NCBI GenBank assembly: GCA_041859095.1
Contig: JBHEKY010000037.1
Coordinates: 1-64,000, forward strand
Length of the DNA: 64,000 nt
Origin: UBA1422 sp041859095
Lineage (GTDB): Bacteria; Bacillota; Clostridia; Peptostreptococcales; Anaerovoracaceae
Direction: 5' to 3'
The notes under the pieces were generated by a model. It saw only the letters and a list, made by a program, of their open reading frames with translations, searched no databases and was not told the DNA's origin. Of this stretch, positions 51,781-60,678 are shown one piece after another. How positions within the stretch are numbered: position 1 is the first letter of the stretch; the number at the start of each line of letters is the position of its first letter. The position numbers and the translations under genes were made by a program.

Positions 51781-53982
51781 ATGATTAAACTAAAAAATGT
51801 ATCCAAGTTTTATTACAGCAACGGCATGATTACAAGCGGATTTTCCAAAGTAAGCATCGAACTAAATCAAGGTGAGTTTGTTGTAATTACTGGAGAATCC
51901 GGAAGCGGCAAGTCAACCCTTCTGAATGTCATATCCGGACTTGACGGATATGAAGAAGGTGAGATGTTTATCGATGGCAAAGAAACCAGCCATTATTCGG
52001 CGGCTGAGTTTGAGGAATACCGAAAAATATATATTGGAAACATCTTTCAATCGTTCAATCTAATCAACAGCTACACTGTATATCAGAATATCGAGCTGCC
52101 ACTTTTGGTCAATGGGAGCCGCAAAAAAGACATTAAAGAAAAGGTTTTTTCCATCATTGAAAAAGTAGGATTGCAAGAACAAGCCAACACGAAATGCTCC
52201 AAGCTTTCGGGAGGCCAGAAACAACGGGTTGCCATCGCAAGGGCCTTAGCAAAGGAAACCCCTATTATTGTGGCGGATGAACCTACCGGTAATCTTGATA
52301 GTGCGTCAGCCAAGGGTGTGGTAGACCTTCTGAAAGATATTTCTGCTGACAAATTAGTTGTGGTTGTGACGCACAATGCTGAGCAATTTGTCGGTCATGC
52401 TACACGCGTTGTAAAAATGAGCGATGGCAAAATTGTGGAAGACAGACCAGTAAAACCATTTCAGATTGTTGAAATGGATCATGACTTGAAATCCAAAAAA
52501 ATAACGCCAAGCAGCCGTCTGAGATTGGGCATCCGGAATTCATTCAATATTGTGTCCAAGTTTTTGTTGCTGCTTCTTGTTTTTATATTTGTTTCTCTTT
52601 CCACAACCAGTGCATATACCGGATTTAAGAACCAAGACGATGAACAGAATCGGTATGGTTACAATCAATTCTTTCAAAATTTTTCCGATGATAGAATTGT
52701 AGTTAAAAAAATTGACAACAGCATGATGACAGAAGATGACTTCAAGAAACTTGAAGCGTTGGAAAATATCAAATATATTCAAAAAAATGACGTGGTTACA
52801 GACAGCAGCCTGTACATTGAGAGCCAAAAGGCATATATCAATGGCTTTCCAAAGAGTGTATCCAGTTTCGGCGACACAGTGGATATTGGGAGACTCCCAG
52901 AAGCAAAAAATGAAATCCTTGTGGTTGGAAACACAGCCGATATGTTCCAGGGAAATGATCCCAAAAGTCTTTTGGATATTGAATACAAGATGTATACAAA
53001 CAACGGAGAAAAGACTCTTGATGTCAAAATTGTTGGGATTAAAAACAAAGAGTACACCAACGGATTTGTCGTGAGCGAAATATATCTAGCTGATGATTTG
53101 ATGAAAGACATCACGGAAACGACCTATCGAAATTATAGTGAACTGACAGTAATCATCAATGACCGCACAGTTGATGGCAATTACGAATACCGTATCATGT
53201 CAAATGCGAAAGTGCCGAAAGGCGAGGCGTTTGTTCCGGAAGAGTTGAACAGCTTCTACAAAAATGGCAGCAGCCTGCGACGTATTATAACGATTGAAGC
53301 AAAAACCATTTACTTTACAAGCAGTGTCAAACCAACTATCACCGCACGCTTCAACAAAAACAACTTTCAGCGCGTGACCGGCCTTGAGAAATTTGAGGAC
53401 CATAGCATGGAAATATTTATTAATCCAGAGGACTATTCGGTCTTGTTTGGCCAAGGAAGTTATCAAAGCAGCATTTACGTAGAAGACCTGAAAAAAGTGG
53501 AAAACACAGCCAAAGAGATTGATGCGCTTGGCTTTAAAACGTTGGTATTGAAAAACTATTTGCAAGATTTTGGTGGAAGCGAAATCATACAAATAGTGCA
53601 GATTCCGTTGCTTATTATATTTGTAGTCGGCATCTTCTTTGTCGCCTATTTTGTAACCCGACTCATATTAAAATCCAGGGGTGCCTATTTCACGATTCTC
53701 AGAATTCTGGGCCTTGACAAGGAGAACACCAAACAGATTTTGGATATTGAGCTATTTACAGTAGTGACCATTGCGTACGGCCTTGTTTTGGGACTCTTTG
53801 CGCTGGTTAGCCGAAACATTATAAACATTGAATACGTCAAATCATTGATACAGTATTTGACGGCTGGCGATTACATCATTTTATATGCAGTACTCTTATT
53901 TATGGCTTTCTTGCTTTCAAGAAGATTTGCACGAAGACTATTCAAGAAATCTGCCATGGTTACATTCAGAGAGGAGGCATAA
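51781..53982 (+). CDS. ABC transporter, ATPase-permease fusion (first)
   Basis: A 733-residue fusion. The N-terminal ATPase of the LolD/MacB class has GESGSGKSTLLNVISGLDGY (Walker A), the signature LSGGQKQRVAIARALAK and the Walker B IIVADEPTGNLDS. The C-terminal permease has one TM helix after the ATPase (FLLLLLVFIFVSLSTTSAYT), a large extracytoplasmic domain of about 300 residues and three final TM helices, as in FtsX/MacB proteins. AAGGGGAAAGC precedes ATG 51781. Its partner follows two bases later; together they probably form a heterodimer. Confidence 0.9.
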   Translation: MIKLKNVSKFYYSNGMITSGFSKVSIELNQGEFVVITGESGSGKSTLLNVISGLDGYEEGEMFIDGKETSHYSAAEFEEYRKIYIGNIFQSFNLINSYTVYQNIELPLLVNGSRKKDIKEKVFSIIEKVGLQEQANTKCSKLSGGQKQRVAIARALAKETPIIVADEPTGNLDSASAKGVVDLLKDISADKLVVVVTHNAEQFVGHATRVVKMSDGKIVEDRPVKPFQIVEMDHDLKSKKITPSSRLRLGIRNSFNIVSKFLLLLLVFIFVSLSTTSAYTGFKNQDDEQNRYGYNQFFQNFSDDRIVVKKIDNSMMTEDDFKKLEALENIKYIQKNDVVTDSSLYIESQKAYINGFPKSVSSFGDTVDIGRLPEAKNEILVVGNTADMFQGNDPKSLLDIEYKMYTNNGEKTLDVKIVGIKNKEYTNGFVVSEIYLADDLMKDITETTYRNYSELTVIINDRTVDGNYEYRIMSNAKVPKGEAFVPEELNSFYKNGSSLRRIITIEAKTIYFTSSVKPTITARFNKNNFQRVTGLEKFEDHSMEIFINPEDYSVLFGQGSYQSSIYVEDLKKVENTAKEIDALGFKTLVLKNYLQDFGGSEIIQIVQIPLLIIFVVGIFFVAYFVTRLILKSRGAYFTILRILGLDKENTKQILDIELFTVVTIAYGLVLGLFALVSRNIINIEYVKSLIQYLTAGDYIILYAVLLFMAFLLSRRFARRLFKKSAMVTFREEA

Positions 53983-53983
53983 G

Positions 53984-56443
53984 ATGATTAGATTAGAGAA
54001 AGTAAACAAATATTTCAACAAAAGAAAACGGAATGAAATACATGTTATCAACGATACAACCTTGGCGTTTCCAGAAAAGGGTTTGGTTGCTTTGCTAGGA
54101 CCTTCGGGCTGTGGCAAAACAACATTACTCAATGCCATCGGCGGATTGGACACAATTAATAAAGGTCAAATATTTATTGATAATCAGCGAATTACGGGGA
54201 GAACCGCAAGCAAAATCGACAAAATCAGAAATGCCAGAATTGGATATATTTTTCAAAACTACAACTTGATTGAGAATAGCTCGGTTTTCGATAATGTAGC
54301 TATTGTTCTTAAAATGATAGGGATGAAAGATAAAGACGAAATCAAGCAAAAGGTAGAGTATGCACTGGACTTGGTGGACATGTTCCGGTATCGAAACCGT
54401 TTCGCCAATATGCTTTCAGGTGGAGAAAGACAACGGGTGGCCATTGCCCGAGCAATTGTTAAGAATCCTTCTATTATCATCGCTGATGAACCGACTGGAA
54501 ATCTAGACAGCAAAAACACCCTAGAGGTAATGAATATCATCAAAATCATTTCTCAAGAGAAGCTTGTCATCCTGGTAACCCATGAAGAGAAACTGGCTAA
54601 GTTTTTCGCTGACAGAATCATCAAACTAAAGGACGGAAGCATTGCCACCGACGATGATAACCAACAAAATGAAGACCTTGATTACCGGCTTGATAATCGG
54701 CTTTACCTAAAAGACTTAAAAAATGAGAAGCCCATTGATGCCGGGGCTTACAAAATCAACCTTTATGGGGAGAGCCTGGAGAAAATTGACCTTCAGATTA
54801 TTTCCAAGGACGATAATATCTATTTGGTGTGCACAAATCCAAACAAACATATAGAAATCGTTGATGAGCATTCACCCATTGAGGTGATTGATGATCATTA
54901 CCGGGAGATGACCAGAGAAGAATATGAAACGCACCGGTTTGACAGCGCAAAACTATCCAATCAAACCAATGGAAGACATGCTTCGATTACCGGGTTTGGT
55001 CAATCCATTTTGGATGGACTAAAAACCATTCGTGAATATCATATTCTCAGAAAACTACTGTTAGTGGGATTTTTCATTTCAGCGGTCTTTATCTCTTATG
55101 CCACAAGCAATATATTCGGTATTACAAACATCGAAGACTCCAAGTTTGTTGGAGACAATCAGGACTATTTAAGAATTAGAACAAAGACAGTAGCTGTGCA
55201 GGATTATCTGGCTTATGAAAAAGAGAAATCTGTCAGCTATTTATTGCCTGGAAATGGGAAAGTCTCTTTTGCCTTAAAACATGATGATTACTGGCAGACC
55301 AGTATGTTTTCCAGCACGATTACAGGTTCTTTGTCAGACTACACAAGCTTGAAAAAAGAGGATTTGATCGCTGGTCGTCTGCCTGAAAACAAGTACGAAA
55401 TTGTCATCGATCGGTTTATCTTGGATGAAATGCTTAACTCGGACGGCGTCATCAAGCAAGCAGGGATTGGGAATCCACAAGAATTGATCGGGAAAGTGCT
55501 CACAGTGAACTACATGCCTGATTTTACAATTGTTGGCGTTTCAGATCTTAGCAACCCATGCGTCTATACCGACAGATCCTTATTTATCAATCTTATGTCC
55601 AATAAAAAAGAAGGGGAAGAGGGATATGGCATTATGGGAGATGAGGTCACGACCGGTGCAGAAGGGGAACAAGGTCCGGCTTTAGTGGATATCGCATTGA
55701 TGACGCAAGAAATAACCCTCAAAAAAGGACGGTTGCCGAAAGCCGCTTACGAGGTAGTTGTAAACGAGTTAAATGCCTTTGAAATGCCACTGAACAAAGA
55801 AATCAACACGAAAGTCAATGGAAAAAAACTTCTGGTAGTCGGATATTATACGACTAAAGTGGCATCGGACTACAAATTGGTTACTGAGGAGACCATCAAA
55901 TACAATATGATTTCCAAAAGCAGCAATATAACAGTAATGCCCACCAATAAGAATGAAACCATCGCGGTGTTCGAAGAAAAAGGTCTGAATATCATAGACA
56001 TATACCAGTACGATAAAGACAAGTATAAAGATAGTATCTGGTCAAGGATTAAGTCATCGGTAATCATGGCAGGAATCATTATCCTGATATCCTTGGTGGA
56101 AATCTTCCTGATTATCCGGGCATCCTTTTTATCCAGAATTAAGGAAATTGGGACGCTTCGTGCCATCGGTGTGAAGAAAAGTGATATCTACAAAATATTC
56201 ATGGGTGAAATCATAGCCATAACAATGACAGCATCGTTATCCGGATATATCTTTATGTCCTATATCGTTAGCAGGTTGGCTAATATTAAATACCTAGAGG
56301 ATATGTATTTAATGAACCCAAGGGTCTTTGCGACCGGTCTGGTCGTGATCTTAATATTCAATATTGTGATTGGACTCTTACCGGTTTTCAGCACAATGAG
56401 AAAGACTCCCGCTGCGATTCTTGCGCGGACAGATGTAAATTAA
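53984..56443 (+). CDS. ABC transporter, ATPase-permease fusion (second)
   Basis: An 819-residue protein of the same layout: LLGPSGCGKTTLLNAIGGLD (Walker A), MLSGGERQRVAIARAIVK and IIIADEPTGNLDSKNT in the ATPase. A linker of about 130 residues is followed by a TM helix (LLLVGFFISAVFISYATSNI), an external domain and three C-terminal helices ending in LPVFSTMRKTPAAILAR. GGAGG precedes ATG, two bases after the first transporter's stop. Proteins of this kind act in antimicrobial-peptide defence or lipoprotein/peptide export rather than nutrient uptake. Confidence 0.9.
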   Translation: MIRLEKVNKYFNKRKRNEIHVINDTTLAFPEKGLVALLGPSGCGKTTLLNAIGGLDTINKGQIFIDNQRITGRTASKIDKIRNARIGYIFQNYNLIENSSVFDNVAIVLKMIGMKDKDEIKQKVEYALDLVDMFRYRNRFANMLSGGERQRVAIARAIVKNPSIIIADEPTGNLDSKNTLEVMNIIKIISQEKLVILVTHEEKLAKFFADRIIKLKDGSIATDDDNQQNEDLDYRLDNRLYLKDLKNEKPIDAGAYKINLYGESLEKIDLQIISKDDNIYLVCTNPNKHIEIVDEHSPIEVIDDHYREMTREEYETHRFDSAKLSNQTNGRHASITGFGQSILDGLKTIREYHILRKLLLVGFFISAVFISYATSNIFGITNIEDSKFVGDNQDYLRIRTKTVAVQDYLAYEKEKSVSYLLPGNGKVSFALKHDDYWQTSMFSSTITGSLSDYTSLKKEDLIAGRLPENKYEIVIDRFILDEMLNSDGVIKQAGIGNPQELIGKVLTVNYMPDFTIVGVSDLSNPCVYTDRSLFINLMSNKKEGEEGYGIMGDEVTTGAEGEQGPALVDIALMTQEITLKKGRLPKAAYEVVVNELNAFEMPLNKEINTKVNGKKLLVVGYYTTKVASDYKLVTEETIKYNMISKSSNITVMPTNKNETIAVFEEKGLNIIDIYQYDKDKYKDSIWSRIKSSVIMAGIIILISLVEIFLIIRASFLSRIKEIGTLRAIGVKKSDIYKIFMGEIIAITMTASLSGYIFMSYIVSRLANIKYLEDMYLMNPRVFATGLVVILIFNIVIGLLPVFSTMRKTPAAILARTDVN

Positions 56444-56460
56444 ATCCTACAAAATTATGA

Positions 56461-56500
56461 AAAGAGTGCGTCAAAATAAACTTGAATGCGCTCTTTTTTT
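56461..56500 (+). terminator. Terminator after the ABC transporter genes
   Basis: GAGTGCGTCA...TGAATGCGCTC imperfect stem followed by seven T residues. Confidence 0.75.
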
Positions 56501-56620
56501 ATTCGCTTTTTAAGTGGACACATGAGTATATTTGTATTGCCATTCTAATTCAAAAAGAGTACTATTATTGATAGAGGGAGAATATGAAAATTGGGCGTTT
56601 AGAAAAAAATGATTGATGCG

Positions 56621-56655
56621 AAAGCAGAGCGAGGTTTCACTGCTCTGCTTTTGTT
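56621..56655 (+). terminator. Leader hairpin upstream of the GGDEF/HD-GYP gene
   Basis: AAAGCAGAGC...GCTCTGCTTTT followed by GTTGTT. It lies 58 bases before the gene and after a ten-codon mini-frame (ATG 56584, weak GAGGGAG site). It may attenuate transcription of the c-di-GMP gene. Confidence 0.5.
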
Positions 56656-56712
56656 GTTATCGATACAAAATATTCAAAGCAGTTGTTAAAAACGTTACGA
56701 TGAGGAGAACAT

Positions 56713-58572
56713 ATGAGTAGTTCTGGTTGGGCGGAAGACAAAAGCGCTGAAATACTAATCGTTACAGAAGACGAAAAAAAATTCGACCGGTTGAAAAACT
56801 TGATTGAAGCGGAAGGATTAATGGTCTTTTCGCTGCAGGGTGGGGAGAAAATACTCCCTGCAATCAAGGGGCATCGCCCTGATTTAATTATGCTGGAAAC
56901 CATTATTTATGGCAAGGATGGATTTCAATTATGTAGACGACTGAAAGCCGATGCCGAACTTGCGAACATCCCAATTTTATTTTTTTCGGCCAAAACTAGT
57001 TCCGCAGAAAAAATAAAGGGGCTGAAAGCGGGGGGAGCTGATTTATTTGCAGAACCCATCAATGATTCGGAAGTAATACTTCGGATCAAGAGTCAACTTG
57101 AAATGTACTCTTTGCAAAAAGAGTTGGAACGCACCAACCAAAAGATGCGAAATGAACGGCAATTTTTGCTTACAACACTTCATTCCATTGGAGATGGTGT
57201 CATTTGTACCGATAAATGGGGCACCATTTCCATGATGAACCAGGTCGCGCAGAACTTGACAGGTTGGGACGAAGTCAATGCTCTGGGTGAAAACTTCCTT
57301 ACCGTTTTTAATGTTATTAATGAAACGACTCGTGTGCTTCAGTTTGACCCTGTGGAGCGAGTGCTTGAGACAGGCGAAATCGTAGAGTTGGCAAACCATA
57401 GTGTGTTGATTTCTAGAAATGGGATTGAAAGACCCATCACAGACAATGCGGCACCCATCAGGAATGGAGATGGAGACGTTGAAGGCGTCGTATTGGTTTT
57501 TCGCGATGTGACCGAAGAAAAGAAACATGTTTCCGAAATTGAGTACTTAAGCTTGCATGACCAATTGACGGGGCTGTATAACAGAAGGTTTTACACGGAA
57601 GAGTTGAAGCGGTTGGATACTTCCCGGAGATGGCCATTGACGCTGGTTATGGGCGATGTGAATGGATTGAAGATTATCAATGACTCGTTCGGACATGAAG
57701 CGGGTGATAAGTTAATCCGAAAAACTGCCGAAATCTTAAAGCAATGCTTCCGTTCTGATGATATTTTGTGCCGTTATGGTGGAGATGAATTCATTGCCAT
57801 TTTGCCCAATACCGACGCGCAGTTGGCAGAAAGCATTATTCGAAGAATTCAACAAAAAATATCGGAGAACCAGCCAAGTAAGGGTATTTTGTCTGTTTCT
57901 TTCGGCATGGATTCGAAAGTCTCCGAAGACCAGCGGATTTCGGATATTGTGAAGTGTGCGGAAGACAATATGTACAAGAAAAAGATGATTGACAGTCCAA
58001 GTGTCAGAGGTGCGACGATTAATACGGTTATTAATACCTTGTTCGAAAAAAACTCAAGGGAAGAGGCTCATTCCAAACGAGTAAGCGAACTTGCAACTCG
58101 TTTGGCGGTGTCGTTAAAGCTACCCTCTGCTCAAATTGATAAGGTGCGAACAGCCGGTCTGATGCACGATATTGGAAAAATCATTGTTCCTGATGATGTT
58201 CTTGAAAACCCTGGAAATCTGTCCGAGGTTGAGCAGGCCAACATTCGCAAGCATCCGGAAATTGGATTCCGTATCCTAAATTGCAGCCCGGAAATGGCGG
58301 AGCTCTCTCAGGCAATTCTTCAACATCATGAACGGTGGGATGGAAGCGGATACCCCGGCGGAATTGCCGGCAAAGACATAGATCTATGCGCAAGGATAAT
58401 TGCCATTGCCGATGCCTATGATGCGATGACGAGCATCAGGCCATATCGAGAGGCGATGCCTCCGGAAAAAGCGATGGATGAAATTCTAGATAATGCCAAC
58501 AAGCAGTTTGACCCCGAACTGGCCGAACTTTTTGTAAAAATGTGTGCATGGGATATTTGTAGAAGCAAATAA
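56713..58572 (+). CDS. REC-PAS-GGDEF-HD-GYP protein (c-di-GMP synthesis and breakdown)
   Basis: A 619-residue signalling protein. The receiver-like domain (12-130) has lost key residues: Glu62 stands where the phosphorylated Asp is expected (LIMLETIIYGKDGF) and Glu114 replaces the conserved Lys (FAEP). A PAS domain (150-270) and a GGDEF domain with intact YGGDEF (356-360) and an inhibitory RSDD site (347-350) follow. The HD-GYP domain has HDIGK (485-489) and HHERWDGSGYP. It should both make and degrade c-di-GMP, under control other than classical phosphorylation. A c-di-GMP riboswitch occurs at 26.5 kb. Confidence 0.93.
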   Translation: MSSSGWAEDKSAEILIVTEDEKKFDRLKNLIEAEGLMVFSLQGGEKILPAIKGHRPDLIMLETIIYGKDGFQLCRRLKADAELANIPILFFSAKTSSAEKIKGLKAGGADLFAEPINDSEVILRIKSQLEMYSLQKELERTNQKMRNERQFLLTTLHSIGDGVICTDKWGTISMMNQVAQNLTGWDEVNALGENFLTVFNVINETTRVLQFDPVERVLETGEIVELANHSVLISRNGIERPITDNAAPIRNGDGDVEGVVLVFRDVTEEKKHVSEIEYLSLHDQLTGLYNRRFYTEELKRLDTSRRWPLTLVMGDVNGLKIINDSFGHEAGDKLIRKTAEILKQCFRSDDILCRYGGDEFIAILPNTDAQLAESIIRRIQQKISENQPSKGILSVSFGMDSKVSEDQRISDIVKCAEDNMYKKKMIDSPSVRGATINTVINTLFEKNSREEAHSKRVSELATRLAVSLKLPSAQIDKVRTAGLMHDIGKIIVPDDVLENPGNLSEVEQANIRKHPEIGFRILNCSPEMAELSQAILQHHERWDGSGYPGGIAGKDIDLCARIIAIADAYDAMTSIRPYREAMPPEKAMDEILDNANKQFDPELAELFVKMCAWDICRSK

Positions 58573-58697
58573 AAGAGTTTGTAGACTTTGATATTTCCGT
58601 TTTGTGGTATAATAGAAACACATCCTAGTTGAATACTACAAGAAATATTGGCAAATTCATATTGATCACTGCTCAGTTATGAAGGAGGAGATATAAT

Positions 58698-59036
58698 ATG
58701 CCAGCAAGAAAGTTTACGAAAGAAATACTGCCAAACAACGATTTGTGGCATCGTGGTGGTAAACTAAACCAGAAACGCCATATTGAACTAACAGAAGAAG
58801 AAAAATCAAAAATAGCCGAATGCGATGGCATTAAGCATGAACACAAATGCAAAAATCCCATTTTTCGATGCTCCAAATGCGGCAATTACGGTTGCTCCCA
58901 GGAAATCCCCGAAAAATGCACCAAACAGGGCTTTAAGAATGATTTGTGTCTGAACTGCGGCTCGACAGGAACACGTATCCCGGTCATGAAAGATGAATTG
59001 GCGGATTTCATGGAGGCTTGGGAAAATCAGCAGTAA
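58698..59036 (+). CDS. Cysteine-rich zinc-ribbon-like protein
   Basis: A 112-residue soluble protein with a likely metal site: HEHKCKN, FRCSKCGNYGC, EKC and LCLNCG give up to eight Cys/His ligands, enough for two zinc sites. The N-terminus is basic and the C-terminus acidic. AAGGAGGAG precedes the ATG. No family recognised. It is a single gene between two terminators. Confidence 0.7.
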   Translation: MPARKFTKEILPNNDLWHRGGKLNQKRHIELTEEEKSKIAECDGIKHEHKCKNPIFRCSKCGNYGCSQEIPEKCTKQGFKNDLCLNCGSTGTRIPVMKDELADFMEAWENQQ

Positions 59037-59064
59037 AAGATGAACGATTAGATGTTTTCAAACA

Positions 59065-59106
59065 AAATCAAGCCGGCAGATCGTCGTTGATCAGTCGGCT
59101 TGATTT
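59065..59106 (+). terminator. Terminator, 11-bp perfect stem
   Basis: AAATCAAGCCG pairs with CGGCTTGATTT. It ends the preceding small gene. Confidence 0.8.
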
Positions 59107-59127
59107 AGTAAGGATAGGAGAGTCAGA

Positions 59128-59667
59128 ATGATTGATGTAATTCAACAAAGAAGAAGTATACGAAAATACAAAGACCAGCAGGTTGACGAAGAGACGATAC
59201 TCAAAATCATTGACTGTGGACGACTTGCCCCGTCTGACTCCAACACACAACCATGGAACTTCATTGTTGTGCGCTCGGAGGAGATGCGAACCAAACTGGC
59301 CCATATTTCTCATGAGCAGGATTGGATGCTGGCGGCACCAGTTTTTATTGTATGTGTTGCAGACATCCGTGTAGCCACAGCGGAAACGGGTCCGTTGGAC
59401 ATTAATGAAGATACAACCGGCATTGCGACGAAGCAAATTATTTTAGATACAGCAATTGCCGGAGAGAACATCGTCCTGGCGGCGGAATCCCTGGGGCTAG
59501 GCACCTGCTGGGTGACATGGTACATTCAGGAAGAAATCAGACCGATTTTAGGCATTCCTAACGATAAATACGTAGTTGCCATTATCACCATGGGGTATAA
59601 AGATCAAACACCAAAGCAACGACCGCGCAGAACGTTGGATGAAGTAATTCGTTATGAAAGGTGGTAA
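59128..59667 (+). CDS. Nitroreductase family protein
   Basis: A 179-residue FMN oxidoreductase: IQQRRSIRKYKDQQVDEETI binds the flavin phosphate, LAPSDSNTQPWNFIVV is the second signature, and LAAESLGLGTCWVTW the third. No fused ferredoxin is present. The gene ahead ends in a terminator; the next gene starts four bases after this one stops. Substrate unknown. Confidence 0.92.
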   Translation: MIDVIQQRRSIRKYKDQQVDEETILKIIDCGRLAPSDSNTQPWNFIVVRSEEMRTKLAHISHEQDWMLAAPVFIVCVADIRVATAETGPLDINEDTTGIATKQIILDTAIAGENIVLAAESLGLGTCWVTWYIQEEIRPILGIPNDKYVVAIITMGYKDQTPKQRPRRTLDEVIRYERW

Positions 59668-59671
59668 GCGG

Positions 59672-60055
59672 ATGGAAACGTTTGCAGAGTATATTGCTCA
59701 AATTGAAGATTCACAACATCGTAGACGAGCAGAAGAGGTATTGGATTGGGTAACGCAGAAATATCCACAGATGCAGCACAAAATTGGATGGAATCAGCCG
59801 ATGTTCACTAACCATGGCACGTTTATCATCGGATTTAGCGTATCAAAAAAACACCTGGCAGTCTCACCAGAAAGGGCGGGTATCATCCATTTCAGCGACG
59901 AAATCATCAAAGCAGGATACGAGCACAGCAAAGAGTTGGTGCGTTTTCCATGGGACAAGCCAATTGATTATTCACTCCTCCAAAAAATGATTGAGTTCAA
60001 CATTTCAGATAAATCCAATTTGAAAGCATTCTGGCGGAAGACAGATGAAGCATAA
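59672..60055 (+). CDS. DUF1801 / YdhG-type protein
   Basis: A 127-residue protein of the DUF1801 fold (frataxin-like iron chaperone Fra/YdhG group): FAEYIAQIEDSQHRRRAEEV, KIGWNQPMFTNHGTFIIGFS and KKHLAVSPE. Members have been linked to intracellular iron delivery, but the biochemistry here is uncertain. ATG 59672 is preferred, with AAAGGTGG seven bases upstream, over the ATG at 59654 inside the nitroreductase gene. Confidence 0.85.
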   Translation: METFAEYIAQIEDSQHRRRAEEVLDWVTQKYPQMQHKIGWNQPMFTNHGTFIIGFSVSKKHLAVSPERAGIIHFSDEIIKAGYEHSKELVRFPWDKPIDYSLLQKMIEFNISDKSNLKAFWRKTDEA

Positions 60056-60082
60056 CGATTGAGCCACGATGTTACAGTAAGT

Positions 60083-60107
60083 AGAGAGAATAATTCCTCT
60101 CTTTTTT
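60083..60107 (+). terminator. Terminator after the DUF1801 gene
   Basis: AGAGAG...CTCTCT followed by TTTTTT. Confidence 0.75.
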
Positions 60108-60124
60108 CTTATTTGCTATTAAGT

Positions 60125-60153
60125 TGAAACTTTTTCGTGGTGAATATCGTCTA
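60125..60153 (+). promoter_or_regulatory. ECF-type promoter of the sigma factor operon
   Basis: TGAAAC, a 17-base spacer and CGTCTA, 22 bases before the sigma factor ATG. The AAC and CGTC boxes are those of Gram-positive ECF sigma factors, so the sigma factor probably transcribes its own gene. Confidence 0.7.
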
Positions 60154-60174
60154 ATAGATATAAGGAGATCATGC

Positions 60175-60678
60175 ATGGCTAGCAAACATTTTTTTGAGTC
60201 TTATCTAATAGATAATTTTGACAGGCTTTATCGTCTTGCCTTTTCGTACACATTAAACAGAGAAGATGCGGAAGACGTCATTAGTGAGAGTGTTGCCAAG
60301 GCCTTGCAGGCACTGCACACACTAAAAGAACCACAATATTTGGGTACCTGGTTCTACCGAATTGTGATAAACACGGCCATTTCATTCAAAAAGCAAAAAG
60401 CAAAAGTTGTTGCATTTGATCCCCTTTCACCCGAGTGGATAACCTTGACACATAGTATGGTGATAGAAGAATCGTATGAAGGAATCCATTTTGAGGATTT
60501 GGTGAAATCTCTCAACTCTGAGCAGCGGATTCTTCTGGTTCTTAGATACTTTGAAGAACTCTCAATTGCTGAAATAGCTGAGATTGTTGGGGAGAATATC
60601 AATACAATTAAAACACGGCTTTACAGAACATTGCGTCTGTTACGTGCCGAAATGGAGGGAAAATATGATGGAAAATAA
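60175..60678 (+). CDS. ECF sigma factor (SigV-like)
   Basis: A 167-residue extracytoplasmic-function sigma factor. Region 2 is FDRLYRLAFSYTLNREDAED with WFYRIVINTAISF; region 4 is ILVLRYFEELSIAEIAEIVG then NINTIKTRLYRTLRLLR. AAGGAG precedes ATG 60175. The next gene encodes an RsiV-like anti-sigma factor whose start overlaps this stop. By analogy with Bacillus SigV it may respond to cell-wall damage such as lysozyme. Confidence 0.92.
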   Translation: MASKHFFESYLIDNFDRLYRLAFSYTLNREDAEDVISESVAKALQALHTLKEPQYLGTWFYRIVINTAISFKKQKAKVVAFDPLSPEWITLTHSMVIEESYEGIHFEDLVKSLNSEQRILLVLRYFEELSIAEIAEIVGENINTIKTRLYRTLRLLRAEMEGKYDGK

